This document shows positions 41,856 to 50,397 of a stretch of DNA of 64,000 nucleotides, one piece after another. The DNA lies in contig JAJZXY010000013.1 in the NCBI GenBank assembly GCA_021806165.1, positions 1 through 64,000 on the forward strand, in the 5' to 3' direction. The notes beneath the pieces were generated by a model. It searched no databases, was not told where the DNA came from, and saw only the letters and a program-made list of their open reading frames with translations. The DNA is from Thermoplasmata archaeon. Lineage in GTDB: Archaea; Thermoplasmatota; Thermoplasmata; Sysuiplasmatales; Sysuiplasmataceae. Position 1 is the stretch's first letter. Each line of letters opens with the position of its first letter. Both the position numbers and the translations under genes were made by a program.

Positions 41856-42917
41856 ATGAGGGCTTGGCAGTTTTCTGGATTTGGAGATATCGACAAGCTG
41901 GGAATCAGAGAGATCGGGCAGTCATGCCCTGGACCGGGGGAGGTCAGGGTGACCGTTTCATTTGCGGGTATCAACCATGTTGACAGGCTTGTTGTCAACG
42001 GCCGCCTCAAGTGGGTTAGCCTCCCGAAGACGCCAGGAGCTGAATATGTCGGGACGGTGTCCGAAGCCGGAGAAGGTGTTCATGATTTTCACAGGGGTGA
42101 CAGGGTGGCGGTATTCCCGAAGATGTTCTGCGGGCGCTGCCGCTACTGTCTTGCCGGCCAGGAGGGCGTCTGCCTTTCAGGCTGGAATCCGGAGAGAGCC
42201 CCTGTTGACCTCTCCACCAACATGCTGCCCTCCTCAATGGACGGCGGCTGGGCGGAGGAGGCACTGATACCTTCCAGGAACCTTGTGAAGCTGCCTGAAT
42301 CACTGGGCTTCCGTGAAGCGGCGTGCCTGCCTCTCAGCGCTATGACTGCAAGTCACATCGTATCCAGGGTAAGGCCTTCCCCGGGGGAGAGCGCTGTGGT
42401 TGTCGGCGCCAACGGCGGGGTGGGCCACTTCGCAGTGCAGCTGCTGAAACTTTCAGGTCTCGCTGTTATTGCCATCGCGAGCAGCGCATCTCAGGAGGAG
42501 GCGATGAAATCGCTTGGTGCAGACTTCGTGATTGCAAGGGATGCGGGAAATGTGAGGGAATCCATAATGTCACAGACTGGCGGATACGGGGCGGACATAA
42601 TAGTGGATTCGATAGGACAGGCGACATTCAGGGAATCACTCAACTCACTGGCACCCTGCGGGCGGTACGTCACTGCCGGGACATTGAGCGGCCCTTTCTC
42701 AGAATTAAGCCTGATGCAGCTCTACTCCAGGCAGCTGGAGCTCATAGGGTCCACTACCGGTTCAAGGCGCGACCTTGAGGCGGTGGTGGATCTGGCATCA
42801 AGGGGAAAGATGAAGGGAGTGGTTGCAGGCGAATATGCATTCGAGGAGCTGCCTGCAGCTCTGGAAGAGCATGCAAAGGGCGGAAGGCTGGGTAAAATAC
42901 TTCTCAGGGTGGGCTGA
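41856..42917 (+). CDS. Medium-chain dehydrogenase/reductase, quinone-oxidoreductase-like
   Basis: A 353-residue zinc-family MDR with a Rossmann motif (GANGGVGHFAVQLLK) and the four-cysteine structural zinc loop CGRCRYCLAGQEGVC. The catalytic zinc ligands of alcohol dehydrogenases are missing: the usual Cys is replaced in FAGINHVDRLV and the His in PGAEYVG. It is therefore likely to act as a zinc-independent NAD(P)H quinone or enone reductase while keeping the structural zinc. ATG 41856 follows GAGGTGA; the earlier ATG 41832 is less likely. Confidence 0.83.
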   Translation: MRAWQFSGFGDIDKLGIREIGQSCPGPGEVRVTVSFAGINHVDRLVVNGRLKWVSLPKTPGAEYVGTVSEAGEGVHDFHRGDRVAVFPKMFCGRCRYCLAGQEGVCLSGWNPERAPVDLSTNMLPSSMDGGWAEEALIPSRNLVKLPESLGFREAACLPLSAMTASHIVSRVRPSPGESAVVVGANGGVGHFAVQLLKLSGLAVIAIASSASQEEAMKSLGADFVIARDAGNVRESIMSQTGGYGADIIVDSIGQATFRESLNSLAPCGRYVTAGTLSGPFSELSLMQLYSRQLELIGSTTGSRRDLEAVVDLASRGKMKGVVAGEYAFEELPAALEEHAKGGRLGKILLRVG

Positions 42918-42924
42918 ACGGGTA

Positions 42925-44082
42925 TCAGGTCCAGTCTGCCCTTGTGAAGACTGACTTGCACTTGATGACCTTGGCCAGCCCCTTGACTCCCGCAACCCTG
43001 AATATCGCCGACATCAGCCAGTCCCTGCTGAAGCTGATGGAAGCGTAGCGCATCATCTTTCTGGCAGTTGCCAGATCTTTCCCCACAACCCTTCTCCACT
43101 CCGAGTCATAGGATTGCAGCTCCGTGCCTTTCTTCAGGTGCGCAGCAATTGTCCTGCCCGCGATCCTTCCACAAATCATTGAAATCTGAATGCCACCGCC
43201 GTTAGTTGCCATGACCTGCCCTGCAGCGTCGCCTACGAGAACCACATTGCCGTAAGCCGTGCCTCCTATGGGCCCGGACATCGGCACCCAGCCTCCTGCC
43301 ACCAGCTGCTTAGGCTTGGTACTGAACTTATCAGCAGTCCGGCTGATGAACTCCTTCGCATACCTGCCGACGCCCCTGGCAAGGGAGGGATCGGCGCCGA
43401 GCCCTACGTTGGCACCCCCTTTCTTGGGGATTATCCACCCGTAACCGCCGGGGGCAACATTCCCGAAGTACATGTAGACTTCATCTGAGAAGCTGCCGTC
43501 CATAGTTGTTGACATGGCGGGGTAAAGAAGCTCCGGCCCCTTTACGCCAATCGACCTCCTGACAGCCGAGAAGGGCCCGTCAGCACCGACTATAACACTT
43601 CCTTCAAAGTCACCCCTGGTGGTGAATACACGGTGGCTGTCCTCCAGCCTTGTCATCTTGGTATCACTCATCACAGTTGCTCCCGCCTTTGCGGCGAGGT
43701 CAGCCTGGTACCTGTCGAAGTATCTCCTCTCAGTCGAGAAGCAGGAGAACGGTATGTCATACTCCTTCATGCTCGGGGAGACCATCTTTATGATGTCTAT
43801 GGGGCGCGAGACGAATTCCCCGGGAACGTCGAACAGCTCCCCCTGATTTTCAACCAGAGGGAAGATTCTTGTCATCTCCTCCGTCTTGGCCATGAGTTCA
43901 CCGCACTGGACCGGCCACCCTATTTCCTTTCTGCTGTCGATCAGCAGAACGCTCAGCCCCGCCTCTGCCGCAAATCTTGCTGTTGTGCTGCCTGCGGGAC
44001 CAGCCCCGACGACCACAACATCAAACTTCTCCACAGGATCACCTTCCGACTGCGCCCTTTTCGCTCTTCCGAGCGGAGGCAT
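42925..44082 (-). CDS. Geranylgeranyl reductase family protein
   Basis: FAD-dependent reductase; in archaea it saturates the geranylgeranyl chains of membrane lipids or quinones. The N-terminus has the FAD motif FDVVVVGAGPAGSTTARFA, then the GWPVQCGE and VIVGADGPFSAVR segments and GNVVLVGDAAGQVMATNGGGI. 385 residues, normal. The ATG overlaps the stop of the prenyl synthase gene (TGATG). A GTG at 44034, just before EKFDVVVVG, is an alternative start. Together with the synthase it forms a lipid-making pair. Confidence 0.9.
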   Translation of the reverse strand: MPPLGRAKRAQSEGDPVEKFDVVVVGAGPAGSTTARFAAEAGLSVLLIDSRKEIGWPVQCGELMAKTEEMTRIFPLVENQGELFDVPGEFVSRPIDIIKMVSPSMKEYDIPFSCFSTERRYFDRYQADLAAKAGATVMSDTKMTRLEDSHRVFTTRGDFEGSVIVGADGPFSAVRRSIGVKGPELLYPAMSTTMDGSFSDEVYMYFGNVAPGGYGWIIPKKGGANVGLGADPSLARGVGRYAKEFISRTADKFSTKPKQLVAGGWVPMSGPIGGTAYGNVVLVGDAAGQVMATNGGGIQISMICGRIAGRTIAAHLKKGTELQSYDSEWRRVVGKDLATARKMMRYASISFSRDWLMSAIFRVAGVKGLAKVIKCKSVFTRADWT

Positions 44083-45059
44083 CACTTCTTCCTCGTAACC
44101 ACCGAATCTGCAAGCATCAGCAGCTGCTCCTTGAAGGGTGAGGCCTTCAGGCCCGATATGTCCCGTTTGGCCATCTCCACAAAATCCTCCGCCTGCTTGT
44201 GCGACTCTGCTATGCAGCCGCTGTCCCTAATCATGTCAATGGCGCTTTCAACAAGGCCCTTGGGCTTTACCTTTTTGCTAATGACCTCTGCAAGTAGCTT
44301 CCTGTCCACGCCGTTGTTCATGGCATAGATGAGTGGGAGAGTCATGTTCCCCTCCCTGAGATCATTTCCAACACTCTTCCCAAGTGTGTTTTCATCTGAA
44401 ACAATGTCCAGTATGTCATCAACAATCTGGAATGCTATGCCCACGTTGGTCCCGAAGCTTCCAAGCATCTCAATTTCATCGTCAGAACCGCCGCCGTGGA
44501 AGGCACCAAGCTGGGCGCTGGCCGAGAAGACAGATGCAGTCTTTCCCCTCATTATCTCAATATACTGCTCTTTCGGCACTGCCACATTGTTCTTCCAGTG
44601 GTCCTGCAGCATTTCCCCTTCAGCAAGGCGCTCGTAGGCTTCTGCCGCAATCCTTATGGATTCGGGGCTGAGGAACTGACCGTACTTGAACCCCTGTACG
44701 AACATGAAGTCCCCGGCCACCAGCGCATTGTGCACACCATACTTCCTGTAAGCAGTGACCTGCCCCCTTCTCATCTCCCCTTCGTCCGTGATGTCGTCAT
44801 GTATCAGGGTGGCGCTGTGAATGAGCTCAACTGCAACAGAAGCATCAATGGCCATTCCCACATTTGCCTCCGACCCTCCCACAGATTTGTAGGCCAGAAT
44901 GCAAATCGCAGGTCTTATGCGCTTTCCGCCGGCCGCTATCACATGCATGGCGATCTCAGTCAGGAGGGGGCTCTCGGACCTGACACTCTCCCTGAGCGTT
45001 TTTTCAACAAGGCCGAGCTCCTCTCCAACGCCAAAATCCAACGCCATGGCATCGTTCAT
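44082..45059 (-). CDS. Polyprenyl diphosphate synthase (GGPP-type)
   Basis: Elongates allylic diphosphates with isopentenyl diphosphate, giving the C20 or longer chains of archaeal lipids. Both aspartate-rich motifs are present: DDITDEGEMRRG and FQIVDDILDIV. GGKRIRP near the N-terminus binds the pyrophosphate. ATG 45059 lies about 25-30 nt downstream of an AGATTAATG TATA-like box (near 45090), supporting a leaderless start; the open frame reaches GTG 45080. Product chain length cannot be decided by eye. Coupled to the reductase gene. Confidence 0.92.
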   Translation of the reverse strand: MNDAMALDFGVGEELGLVEKTLRESVRSESPLLTEIAMHVIAAGGKRIRPAICILAYKSVGGSEANVGMAIDASVAVELIHSATLIHDDITDEGEMRRGQVTAYRKYGVHNALVAGDFMFVQGFKYGQFLSPESIRIAAEAYERLAEGEMLQDHWKNNVAVPKEQYIEIMRGKTASVFSASAQLGAFHGGGSDDEIEMLGSFGTNVGIAFQIVDDILDIVSDENTLGKSVGNDLREGNMTLPLIYAMNNGVDRKLLAEVISKKVKPKGLVESAIDMIRDSGCIAESHKQAEDFVEMAKRDISGLKASPFKEQLLMLADSVVTRKK

Positions 45060-45624
45060 GTTGTTGATACTTTTGAACACCTACATTAATCTTGTTGACC
45101 TTGGCAGCGCTCCGCACCCTGTCGTACATGCCTCTCAGTCACACAGACACCGCGCCCAATCTGCTCCCCCCCCTCCTTATGAAACTGCACCGCGCCGCAC
45201 AGAATGCTTTCCGGAACGGAGAGGTTATGCGTCCGCCGGTGTACGCATGCAGTGACATGACATGTCAACCTGCGACCTCCCTGAAAATCCATGTTACGCC
45301 GTGCATCTCATCCACCAGGTACTGCCGTCCATCATTCGTTGACAGCCCCGCTCTCACCCTCAATCCGCCATCTGCCGCACCAGCAATCAGCTGTTCGCTG
45401 TATTTCATCTTCCGACTTCAGATAAACTATCTCCGGCCTGGGCGATTTCATTTCAGAATGCAATAACAGCCTTCTTATGGCGGGCAGCTGCTGATAATGT
45501 GTCTGGAATGGAGTCTGGTGTAGTGCGCTGATACCGACTCCTGGGCCACGTATTGCTGCCTCATTTTGACTGTAAATTCAATATGTTCTGACCACTTAAG
45601 TAGAAGCCTGAAGGATTTTCGTTC
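45060..45624. other. Intergenic region of about 560 bp with one candidate small gene
   Basis: No long gene. The frames reported on both strands show no family pattern. On the minus strand 45265-45408 could encode a 47-residue protein. The TATA-like AGATTAATG near 45083-45095 serves the prenyl synthase; a CACTTAAG near 45592 may serve the 2TM gene. Confidence 0.6.
45265..45408 (-). CDS. Possible small protein, 47 residues
   Basis: ATG 45406-45408 to TGA 45265-45267. The product, beginning MKYSEQLIAGAADGG and ending WIFREVAG, is balanced in composition with no low-complexity runs and alternates polar and hydrophobic residues like a small beta-strand protein. A GGAAG lies just before the ATG. 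No family is recognised, so this is only a candidate. Confidence 0.3.
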   Translation of the reverse strand: MKYSEQLIAGAADGGLRVRAGLSTNDGRQYLVDEMHGVTWIFREVAG

Positions 45625-45911
45625 ATGATGGACGAGAGCGAAATGCGCAAACGCGCCGCAAAGATCGCCGTGGACAAGGTGGGCTTCCAGAAACATCTTG
45701 CAATCTACTCGGCTGTCAGCATCTTCCTGATATCACTCTGGTACGTGACCTTCCACCTGAAGGGGCGGTCACATTCCCGTGGTTCCTCTTCCCGCTCTTC
45801 GGGTGGGGAATGGGTGTCACGGCGCACTTCGTCGCAGCATATCGCGGAGGGGGATACGTTCAGCGTGTTGCTGAAAGGGAGTTTGACAGGCTGAGGAGAG
45901 GGGTATCCTGA
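45625..45911 (+). pseudogene. 2TM-domain protein gene with a frameshift
   Basis: The 2TM family is small, with two helices and a GW motif between. The first 47 residues (KIAVDKVGFQKHLAIYSAVS, then IFLISLWYVTFHLKG) are clearly its first helix. At the G-run 45762-45765 the frame breaks: read in the -1 frame the sequence continues AVTFPWFLFPLFGWGMGVTA and HFVAAYRGG, the second helix, and ends at TGA 45909-45911. One extra G in the run restores a complete gene of about 95 residues. It may be a sequencing indel, recent mutation or (less likely) programmed frameshifting. Confidence 0.8.
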
Positions 45912-46022
45912 ACGCTCAATCTCTTCCCCCGGGGGGTCCTGGCGTAGTGCGAAGGCGGCACGATGTCCAGTGCCGTCATATGAAGGGAATACCCTTAACC
46001 TCCGCCGCGCATTTTATCTTTC

Positions 46023-46766
46023 ATGGCTCTCTACGAGGTTTCATTCAAGATAGACTATGACTACCCGTTCATAAGCATCACAAAGGATTTTCCCGGGCTC
46101 AGGATAAACATGTGGTGCCTCTGGGACAGGGAACTGCTTGAAATCCCCGCAATGGAGGAGGAAGACGTTCCCTCGCTTGAAAGGTTTGTAAGGAAGTCTG
46201 GCCATCTAGTGGAGAGGGTGGGCAATACAGGGAGATCCAAGATATTCCTCCTGAAGTGCACATGCGACAGGTATGACAGCATGTGGAACATTGCAGGCAA
46301 CAACAGGTTTGTCGATGCGCCACCTGCGGTGTACAAGGACGGGTGGGGATTCTTCAGGCTGATAACTTTCGAGGAGTCAAACCTCAAGGCGCTTTTCAGG
46401 GACCTGAATTCAAGGGGGACTGTGGAATTGCTGAGCAAGAGGGAGCTTCCGTATGAGGTTCTGCCAAGCAGCATGTGGGTGAGCAGCATGTTTTCTGACC
46501 TAACTGCAAAACAGAGCCATGCGCTTCTGAAGGCTCATCAGTATGGTTACTACTCCACCCCTCGGAGTGTCACCACCGACTCGATTGCAAAGAGTCTTGG
46601 TGTGAGCAGGTCGACATTTGAGGAGCATCTGAGAAAGGCGGAGAACAAGGTTATGGCGGCAATGATCCCCTACCTGCAGCTCTTCTCCAACTCACCGGCG
46701 ACTACCGGTAAGGACAGGGGCGGGAAAGCGCTGGAGGCAGCCGTGAACCGCGCCGCCGTCCTCTGA
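46023..46766 (+). CDS. Bat-type helix-turn-helix transcription regulator
   Basis: 247-residue soluble protein. The C-terminal part (about 160-215) is an HTH of the Bat/bacterio-opsin activator type: LTAKQSHALLKAHQYGYYSTPRSV, then IAKSLGVSRSTFEEHLRKAE. The N-terminal 150 residues form an input domain of unknown ligand; a region of two cysteines (KCTCDRYD) may respond to metal or redox. It ends 1 nt before the Lrp-TRASH gene of the opposite strand and near the copper cassette, but its target is unknown. The transcript is probably leaderless. Confidence 0.85.
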   Translation: MALYEVSFKIDYDYPFISITKDFPGLRINMWCLWDRELLEIPAMEEEDVPSLERFVRKSGHLVERVGNTGRSKIFLLKCTCDRYDSMWNIAGNNRFVDAPPAVYKDGWGFFRLITFEESNLKALFRDLNSRGTVELLSKRELPYEVLPSSMWVSSMFSDLTAKQSHALLKAHQYGYYSTPRSVTTDSIAKSLGVSRSTFEEHLRKAENKVMAAMIPYLQLFSNSPATTGKDRGGKALEAAVNRAAVL

Positions 46767-46767
46767 A

Positions 46768-47376
46768 TCACAGGCCCTTTTCAAGCTCGGCATAACGCTG
46801 CCTGTAAAGAGTGCTGCAGCTTGTACAGCAGAAGAACCTCCTCCTTCCGCCTATCTTCTCAACGACGGGTGAGCTGCCAAGTTCGCCACGGCAGTAATAG
46901 CAGCCAGAACTGAGTTTTATTCCACTTTCAATCACTGGACTTGACTGATTCACACGGTACTCGACGGCGGGGGTCAGGGAGACTGAGACTGCGCCCTTCA
47001 GTCCGCACATCTTCTCATAGAGTATGGCAGCATCCCTGTCACTGCCTGAGTAAATGCCCACAAGCCTTGAGTCCTGTGTGAGAAGCGCATGCTGGAGTTC
47101 AGGGACGGCACCTATGATGCCTCTCTGAAACTTCGGCTGCACAACTATCTCCACGACAAAATCCCTGAGGCCGAACGCAGAAGAGTCGATGTTTACTGTA
47201 AACGATCGTATGGCGCCTGAATCAATGAGAAGCTGGACTCGTGAGGCAACAGTGGGAGTGGAGAGCCCCACCTTCCCCGCGAGTGAGCGCAGGGACTGCC
47301 TTGAGTCAATCTGCAGCTCCTTGATGATCGAAATATCCGCTTCCTCCAGCACCACCTTGTGATGGCCTCTAGGCAT
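46768..47376 (-). CDS. Lrp/AsnC-type regulator with a C-terminal TRASH metal-sensing domain (CopT-like)
   Basis: 202 residues. An N-terminal AsnC-like HTH (SIIKELQIDSRQSLRSLAGKVGLSTPTVA) is joined by an effector/oligomerisation region to a C-terminal TRASH domain: CYYCRGELG and FFCCTSCSTLYRQRY provide the metal cysteines. The same layout is found in the archaeal copper regulator CopT/CopR. It is divergent from a small YHS gene and a P1B ATPase with only 150 bp between, the classic arrangement for local control. AAGGAG precedes the ATG. Confidence 0.88.
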   Translation of the reverse strand: MPRGHHKVVLEEADISIIKELQIDSRQSLRSLAGKVGLSTPTVASRVQLLIDSGAIRSFTVNIDSSAFGLRDFVVEIVVQPKFQRGIIGAVPELQHALLTQDSRLVGIYSGSDRDAAILYEKMCGLKGAVSVSLTPAVEYRVNQSSPVIESGIKLSSGCYYCRGELGSSPVVEKIGGRRRFFCCTSCSTLYRQRYAELEKGL

Positions 47377-47527
47377 TCACTTCACTGCTCCTTATTCATT
47401 TTGCATCAGTAGGCTAAAGAAGGCTGCCATTATGATATCAATTATGCAACGTTGACGCTGTATATTTAACGTTTGTAAATGAAATGGCTAATATAGATGA
47501 CTTATCTAGTACGACATGGTGATTTGA
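47377..47527. promoter_or_regulatory. Bidirectional regulatory region of the copper cassette
   Basis: Holds two perfect 8-bp palindromes, TGATATCA (47433-47440) and CAACGTTG (47447-47454), centres 14 bp apart, and a TAATATAG TATA element near 47490 for the rightward genes. The palindromes lie between the regulator gene and the promoter of its probable targets and could be operator sites. Confidence 0.5.
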
Positions 47528-47674
47528 ACGGCGAAGGATCTTGTATGCAAAATGGATGTGGATGAGAAGACGGCCAAATTCAAGTCTGTGCACGGTGGAA
47601 AGGAGTATTATTTCTGCGGGCCAGGCTGCAAGAACGCATTTGACAGGAAGCCGGAGAGATACATCGGCAAGTGA
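47528..47674 (+). CDS. Small YHS/TRASH-like metal-binding protein, probable ACG start
   Basis: 48 residues, closely similar to the first 45 of the following ATPase: (M)AKDLVCKMDVDEKTA, then YYFCGPGCKNAF. It has the family cysteines CxxM and CGPGC. The position of the start methionine is occupied by ACG, 5 nt after GGTGA (47518-47522), where the ATPase has GGTGA and ATG. An internal ATG at 47552 would lose the first cysteine. If expressed it would be a copper carrier or buffer; otherwise a decaying duplicate. Stop TGA 47672-47674. Confidence 0.7.
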   Translation, partial: TAKDLVCKMDVDEKTAKFKSVHGGKEYYFCGPGCKNAFDRKPERYIGK

Positions 47675-47705
47675 TTTGAGCGACTGATGTTTTCCCGGTG
47701 AAGAG

Positions 47706-49838
47706 ATGGCAAAGGATCCAATCTGCGGAATGTACGTCGATGAGACCACAGCCACCATAGTGAGCGTGCTGGGGGATAAGAAGTATTACTTCTGCTCGAC
47801 GGGTTGCAAGGAGCAGTTCGACGAGCCCGAGATAGCGCTCAGGAAGAACAAGATTGCGACTTCGGTCTCATGGCTTCTGGGGATACCTGTGCTCATCATA
47901 ACGTATGCGCCTTTCCAGTACTCCAGTTACCTGATATTCGCTCTTGCCACCATCGTTCAATTCTATCCGGGCATGAGATTTTACAGGGGGTTCATCGACG
48001 GGCTCAGGAGCAAATCCACGAACATGGATACTCTGATCGCAGTTGGCACAACAACCGCATACGTCTACAGCGCTCTGATGGTCATCATCCACGCAGGTGC
48101 TGCAGGAATAGGCGTCTATTTCGATGCCTCTGCACTGATCATAGCACTGATACGTACCGGCGGGCTGATGGAGGACATGACAAAGGAGAGGGCTGCAAGC
48201 GCTACTCTCAGGCTGATGGAACTGCAGCCGAGCACAGCGCGTCTGATTGTCAACGGCAAAGAGGAAAACGTCCCGGTTGAGCAGCTTGATTCGGGCGACA
48301 TGGTGCTTGTGAAACCGGGTGAAAGAGTTCCTGTGGACGGCGTGGTCAGGGAGGGACGGAGTGAAGTGGACCAGTCCCTGGTAACCGGGGAGTCGGTACC
48401 TGTTCCAGTGGCTCCCGGCGACAGTGTAATAGGCGGGTCCATGAACACGACGGGAAGCTTTACCCTTGAGGCCACAACTGTGGGTCAGGACAGCGCACTC
48501 TCCAAGATAATCGAGATGGTAACGGATGCAAAGGAGGGAAGAGCATCCATTCAGAAGCTTGCGGACCGTGTCTCCTCCTACTTCGTTCCTATTGTGGTCA
48601 CCGCTGCCCTTGTTTCCGCATTCTCATGGTTCTTTGCCGGCAGAGTCGGCCTCACATTCAGCATACTCGCCTTCGTATCTGTCATAGTTGTGGCATGCCC
48701 ATGCGCCCTCGGAATAGCCACGCCGGCCGCTCTTATGGTCGGCGCCGGAAAGGGTGCTGAAAATGGAATACTGATAAAGGGTGGCGAAGCGCTCGAGATT
48801 TCAAGAAAGGTGGACACAGTCCTGCTTGACAAGACAGGAACAATAACGCGCGGCATGCCTTCCGTCACCGCCGTCAGGGCCACGGGAGGAAAGAGCGCAG
48901 ATGAAGTTGCCAGCATCTTTGCCTCTCTAGAAAGCTTTTCGGAACATCCGGTTGCGAGGGCCGCAGCCGCATGGGCGGCGGAGAAGGGATTGAGCATACC
49001 CAGGGCCCAGGATTTTGCATCAATCCCTGGAAAAGGCGTCACCGGCAGGGTGGATGGCCGCCTGTGCTGGGCAGGCAATCCTGCGTTTGCCATGGAGATG
49101 TCCAATCCCCCTCCAGCCCGGCATTTGATGCAGAGCGTGACAGAGTCAGAGGATTCAGGCAAGACTGTGGTTCTCATTGGCAGTGAGGGCAGCTGCTTTG
49201 GACTGGCGGAGCTTGAGGACAGCGTCAGGCCCGGAGTAAGGGATGCGGTATCAGAGCTGAAGGGGATGGGGCTGGATGTCATCATGCTGACGGGCGACAA
49301 CGAGAGGGCAGCACGGCTTGTGTCAGAGGCTGCAGGCATAACAAACTACCGTGCCGGCCTCCGTCCTGAGGAAAAACAGCAGGTCATTTCAGAACTGCAG
49401 AAGGGAGGTCATGTTGTCGCAATGGTTGGAGACGGTGTAAACGATGCGCCCTCTCTTGCCCTTGCGGATCTGGGGATAGCCATTGGTTCGGGCACGGACG
49501 TGGCAAAATCCTCAGGCAACATGATCCTGATGAAGAATGATCTTCATGATGTTGCCGCCGCGCTCATGCTGGGACGCAGGACAATCGCCAAGATAAAGCA
49601 GAACCTCTTCTGGGCTTTTGCATACAATTCCGCCCTGATCCCAGTCGCCGCGGGAGTGCTTGTGCCCTTCTTCGGTATTGGGATGTACAACTATCTGCCA
49701 ATGGTTTCCGCCCTTGCAATGGCTTTCAGCAGCACCACTGTTGTGACAAACTCGCTTCTCCTGAAGCGGTTCAATCCAGGGAGGTTGCGAAGGGATGCGC
49801 CTGAAGGCAGCAGACCTGCGAAGACTTCGCCCGCCTGA
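47706..49838 (+). CDS. copA: P1B-type copper/heavy-metal ATPase with N-terminal YHS domain
   Basis: Pumps metal out of the cytosol or to extracytoplasmic cuproproteins. Residues 1-45 are a YHS domain (DPICGMYVDE, FCSTGCKEQF), then 8 helices. The transport motif CPC is at 331-333, phosphorylation DKTGT at 375, HP loop SEHPVARA and hinge MVGDGVNDAPSLA, with the usual TGES of the actuator. 710 residues. CPC supports a Cu+ preference. Overlaps the next gene by 44 nt and follows the YHS gene by about 30 nt in one operon. Confidence 0.93.
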   Translation: MAKDPICGMYVDETTATIVSVLGDKKYYFCSTGCKEQFDEPEIALRKNKIATSVSWLLGIPVLIITYAPFQYSSYLIFALATIVQFYPGMRFYRGFIDGLRSKSTNMDTLIAVGTTTAYVYSALMVIIHAGAAGIGVYFDASALIIALIRTGGLMEDMTKERAASATLRLMELQPSTARLIVNGKEENVPVEQLDSGDMVLVKPGERVPVDGVVREGRSEVDQSLVTGESVPVPVAPGDSVIGGSMNTTGSFTLEATTVGQDSALSKIIEMVTDAKEGRASIQKLADRVSSYFVPIVVTAALVSAFSWFFAGRVGLTFSILAFVSVIVVACPCALGIATPAALMVGAGKGAENGILIKGGEALEISRKVDTVLLDKTGTITRGMPSVTAVRATGGKSADEVASIFASLESFSEHPVARAAAAWAAEKGLSIPRAQDFASIPGKGVTGRVDGRLCWAGNPAFAMEMSNPPPARHLMQSVTESEDSGKTVVLIGSEGSCFGLAELEDSVRPGVRDAVSELKGMGLDVIMLTGDNERAARLVSEAAGITNYRAGLRPEEKQQVISELQKGGHVVAMVGDGVNDAPSLALADLGIAIGSGTDVAKSSGNMILMKNDLHDVAAALMLGRRTIAKIKQNLFWAFAYNSALIPVAAGVLVPFFGIGMYNYLPMVSALAMAFSSTTVVTNSLLLKRFNPGRLRRDAPEGSRPAKTSPA

Positions 49839-50142
49839 AGTCAGGATTGGTGAAAGGCTGCTGAGGGAGGCCCTCAGGCAACCCCTGCGCTGCGTCCGCG
49901 TGAGAATAAGGACCAGGAAGGGACCATGCACTGACGACTGGTGTGAAACAATATCGTTCGCCGCAGCCGAGTGGGATGAGGATTGCTCCCCTGCCGCTGA
50001 CGACATGGTAATGGAGGTTGAAGGTTTCAGGATCATAATGGACGGCGACCTCTATTACTCTGCATCCAAGATGAGGGACAAGCTGCAACTGGATGTGGAC
50101 AGAAGAGGCCATCTGACTGTGGATGGCTTCAGTTCATACTGA
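49795..50142 (+). CDS. Small cysteine-containing protein coupled to copA
   Basis: 115 residues, not firmly recognised. A basic N-terminal helix is followed by a domain with cysteines in CVRVRIRTRKGPCTDDWC and EDCSP, and a beta-rich end (MEVEGFRIIMDGDLYYSASK) that resembles the HesB/IscA fold of Fe-S or metal carriers. It starts inside copA, so the proteins are made together, and the cysteines suggest metal binding. Its copper role is inference from position. Confidence 0.55.
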   Translation: MRLKAADLRRLRPPEVRIGERLLREALRQPLRCVRVRIRTRKGPCTDDWCETISFAAAEWDEDCSPAADDMVMEVEGFRIIMDGDLYYSASKMRDKLQLDVDRRGHLTVDGFSSY

Positions 50143-50196
50143 TCACTCTGTGCTTCGTGCAATGCTTAAGAGCAGGAAGGTTCTAAGGGGGGCAAA

Positions 50197-50281
50197 GCGA
50201 GGGTAGCCAAGTCAGGTCAAAGGCGGCAGACTCAAGATCTGTTCTCGAAGGAGTCCCACGGTTCAAATCCGTGCCCTCGCA
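50197..50281 (+). tRNA. tRNA-Leu (anticodon CAA)
   Basis: Acceptor stem GCGAGGG pairs with CCCTCGC at 50274-50280. The anticodon loop CTCAAGA has anticodon CAA, decoding UUG. The T arm CACGG-TTCAAAT-CCGTG is standard, and the long variable arm is that of a class II tRNA, as expected for leucine. No intron; the CCA end is not encoded. A TTAAG-containing TATA-like element lies about 25-35 nt upstream. Confidence 0.95.
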
Positions 50282-50397
50282 TAACGCGGCTACTGTCTTG
50301 CGGTGAGAACATGCAGACTTCCGCCGACATAATCTCTGGTGCATATCGTGGATAAAAGTGTTTTTCAACAATCAGCACATACTCTTGCTGATTAGAA

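Noticed and set aside
45092-45466. 124-codon plus-strand frame upstream of the prenyl synthase
   Set aside because: Starts within the promoter region, with Pro/Ser/Cys-rich composition and no ribosome site.
48578-49339. 253-codon minus-strand frame opposite the copper ATPase
   Set aside because: Ser/Ala/Pro-rich shadow of copA.
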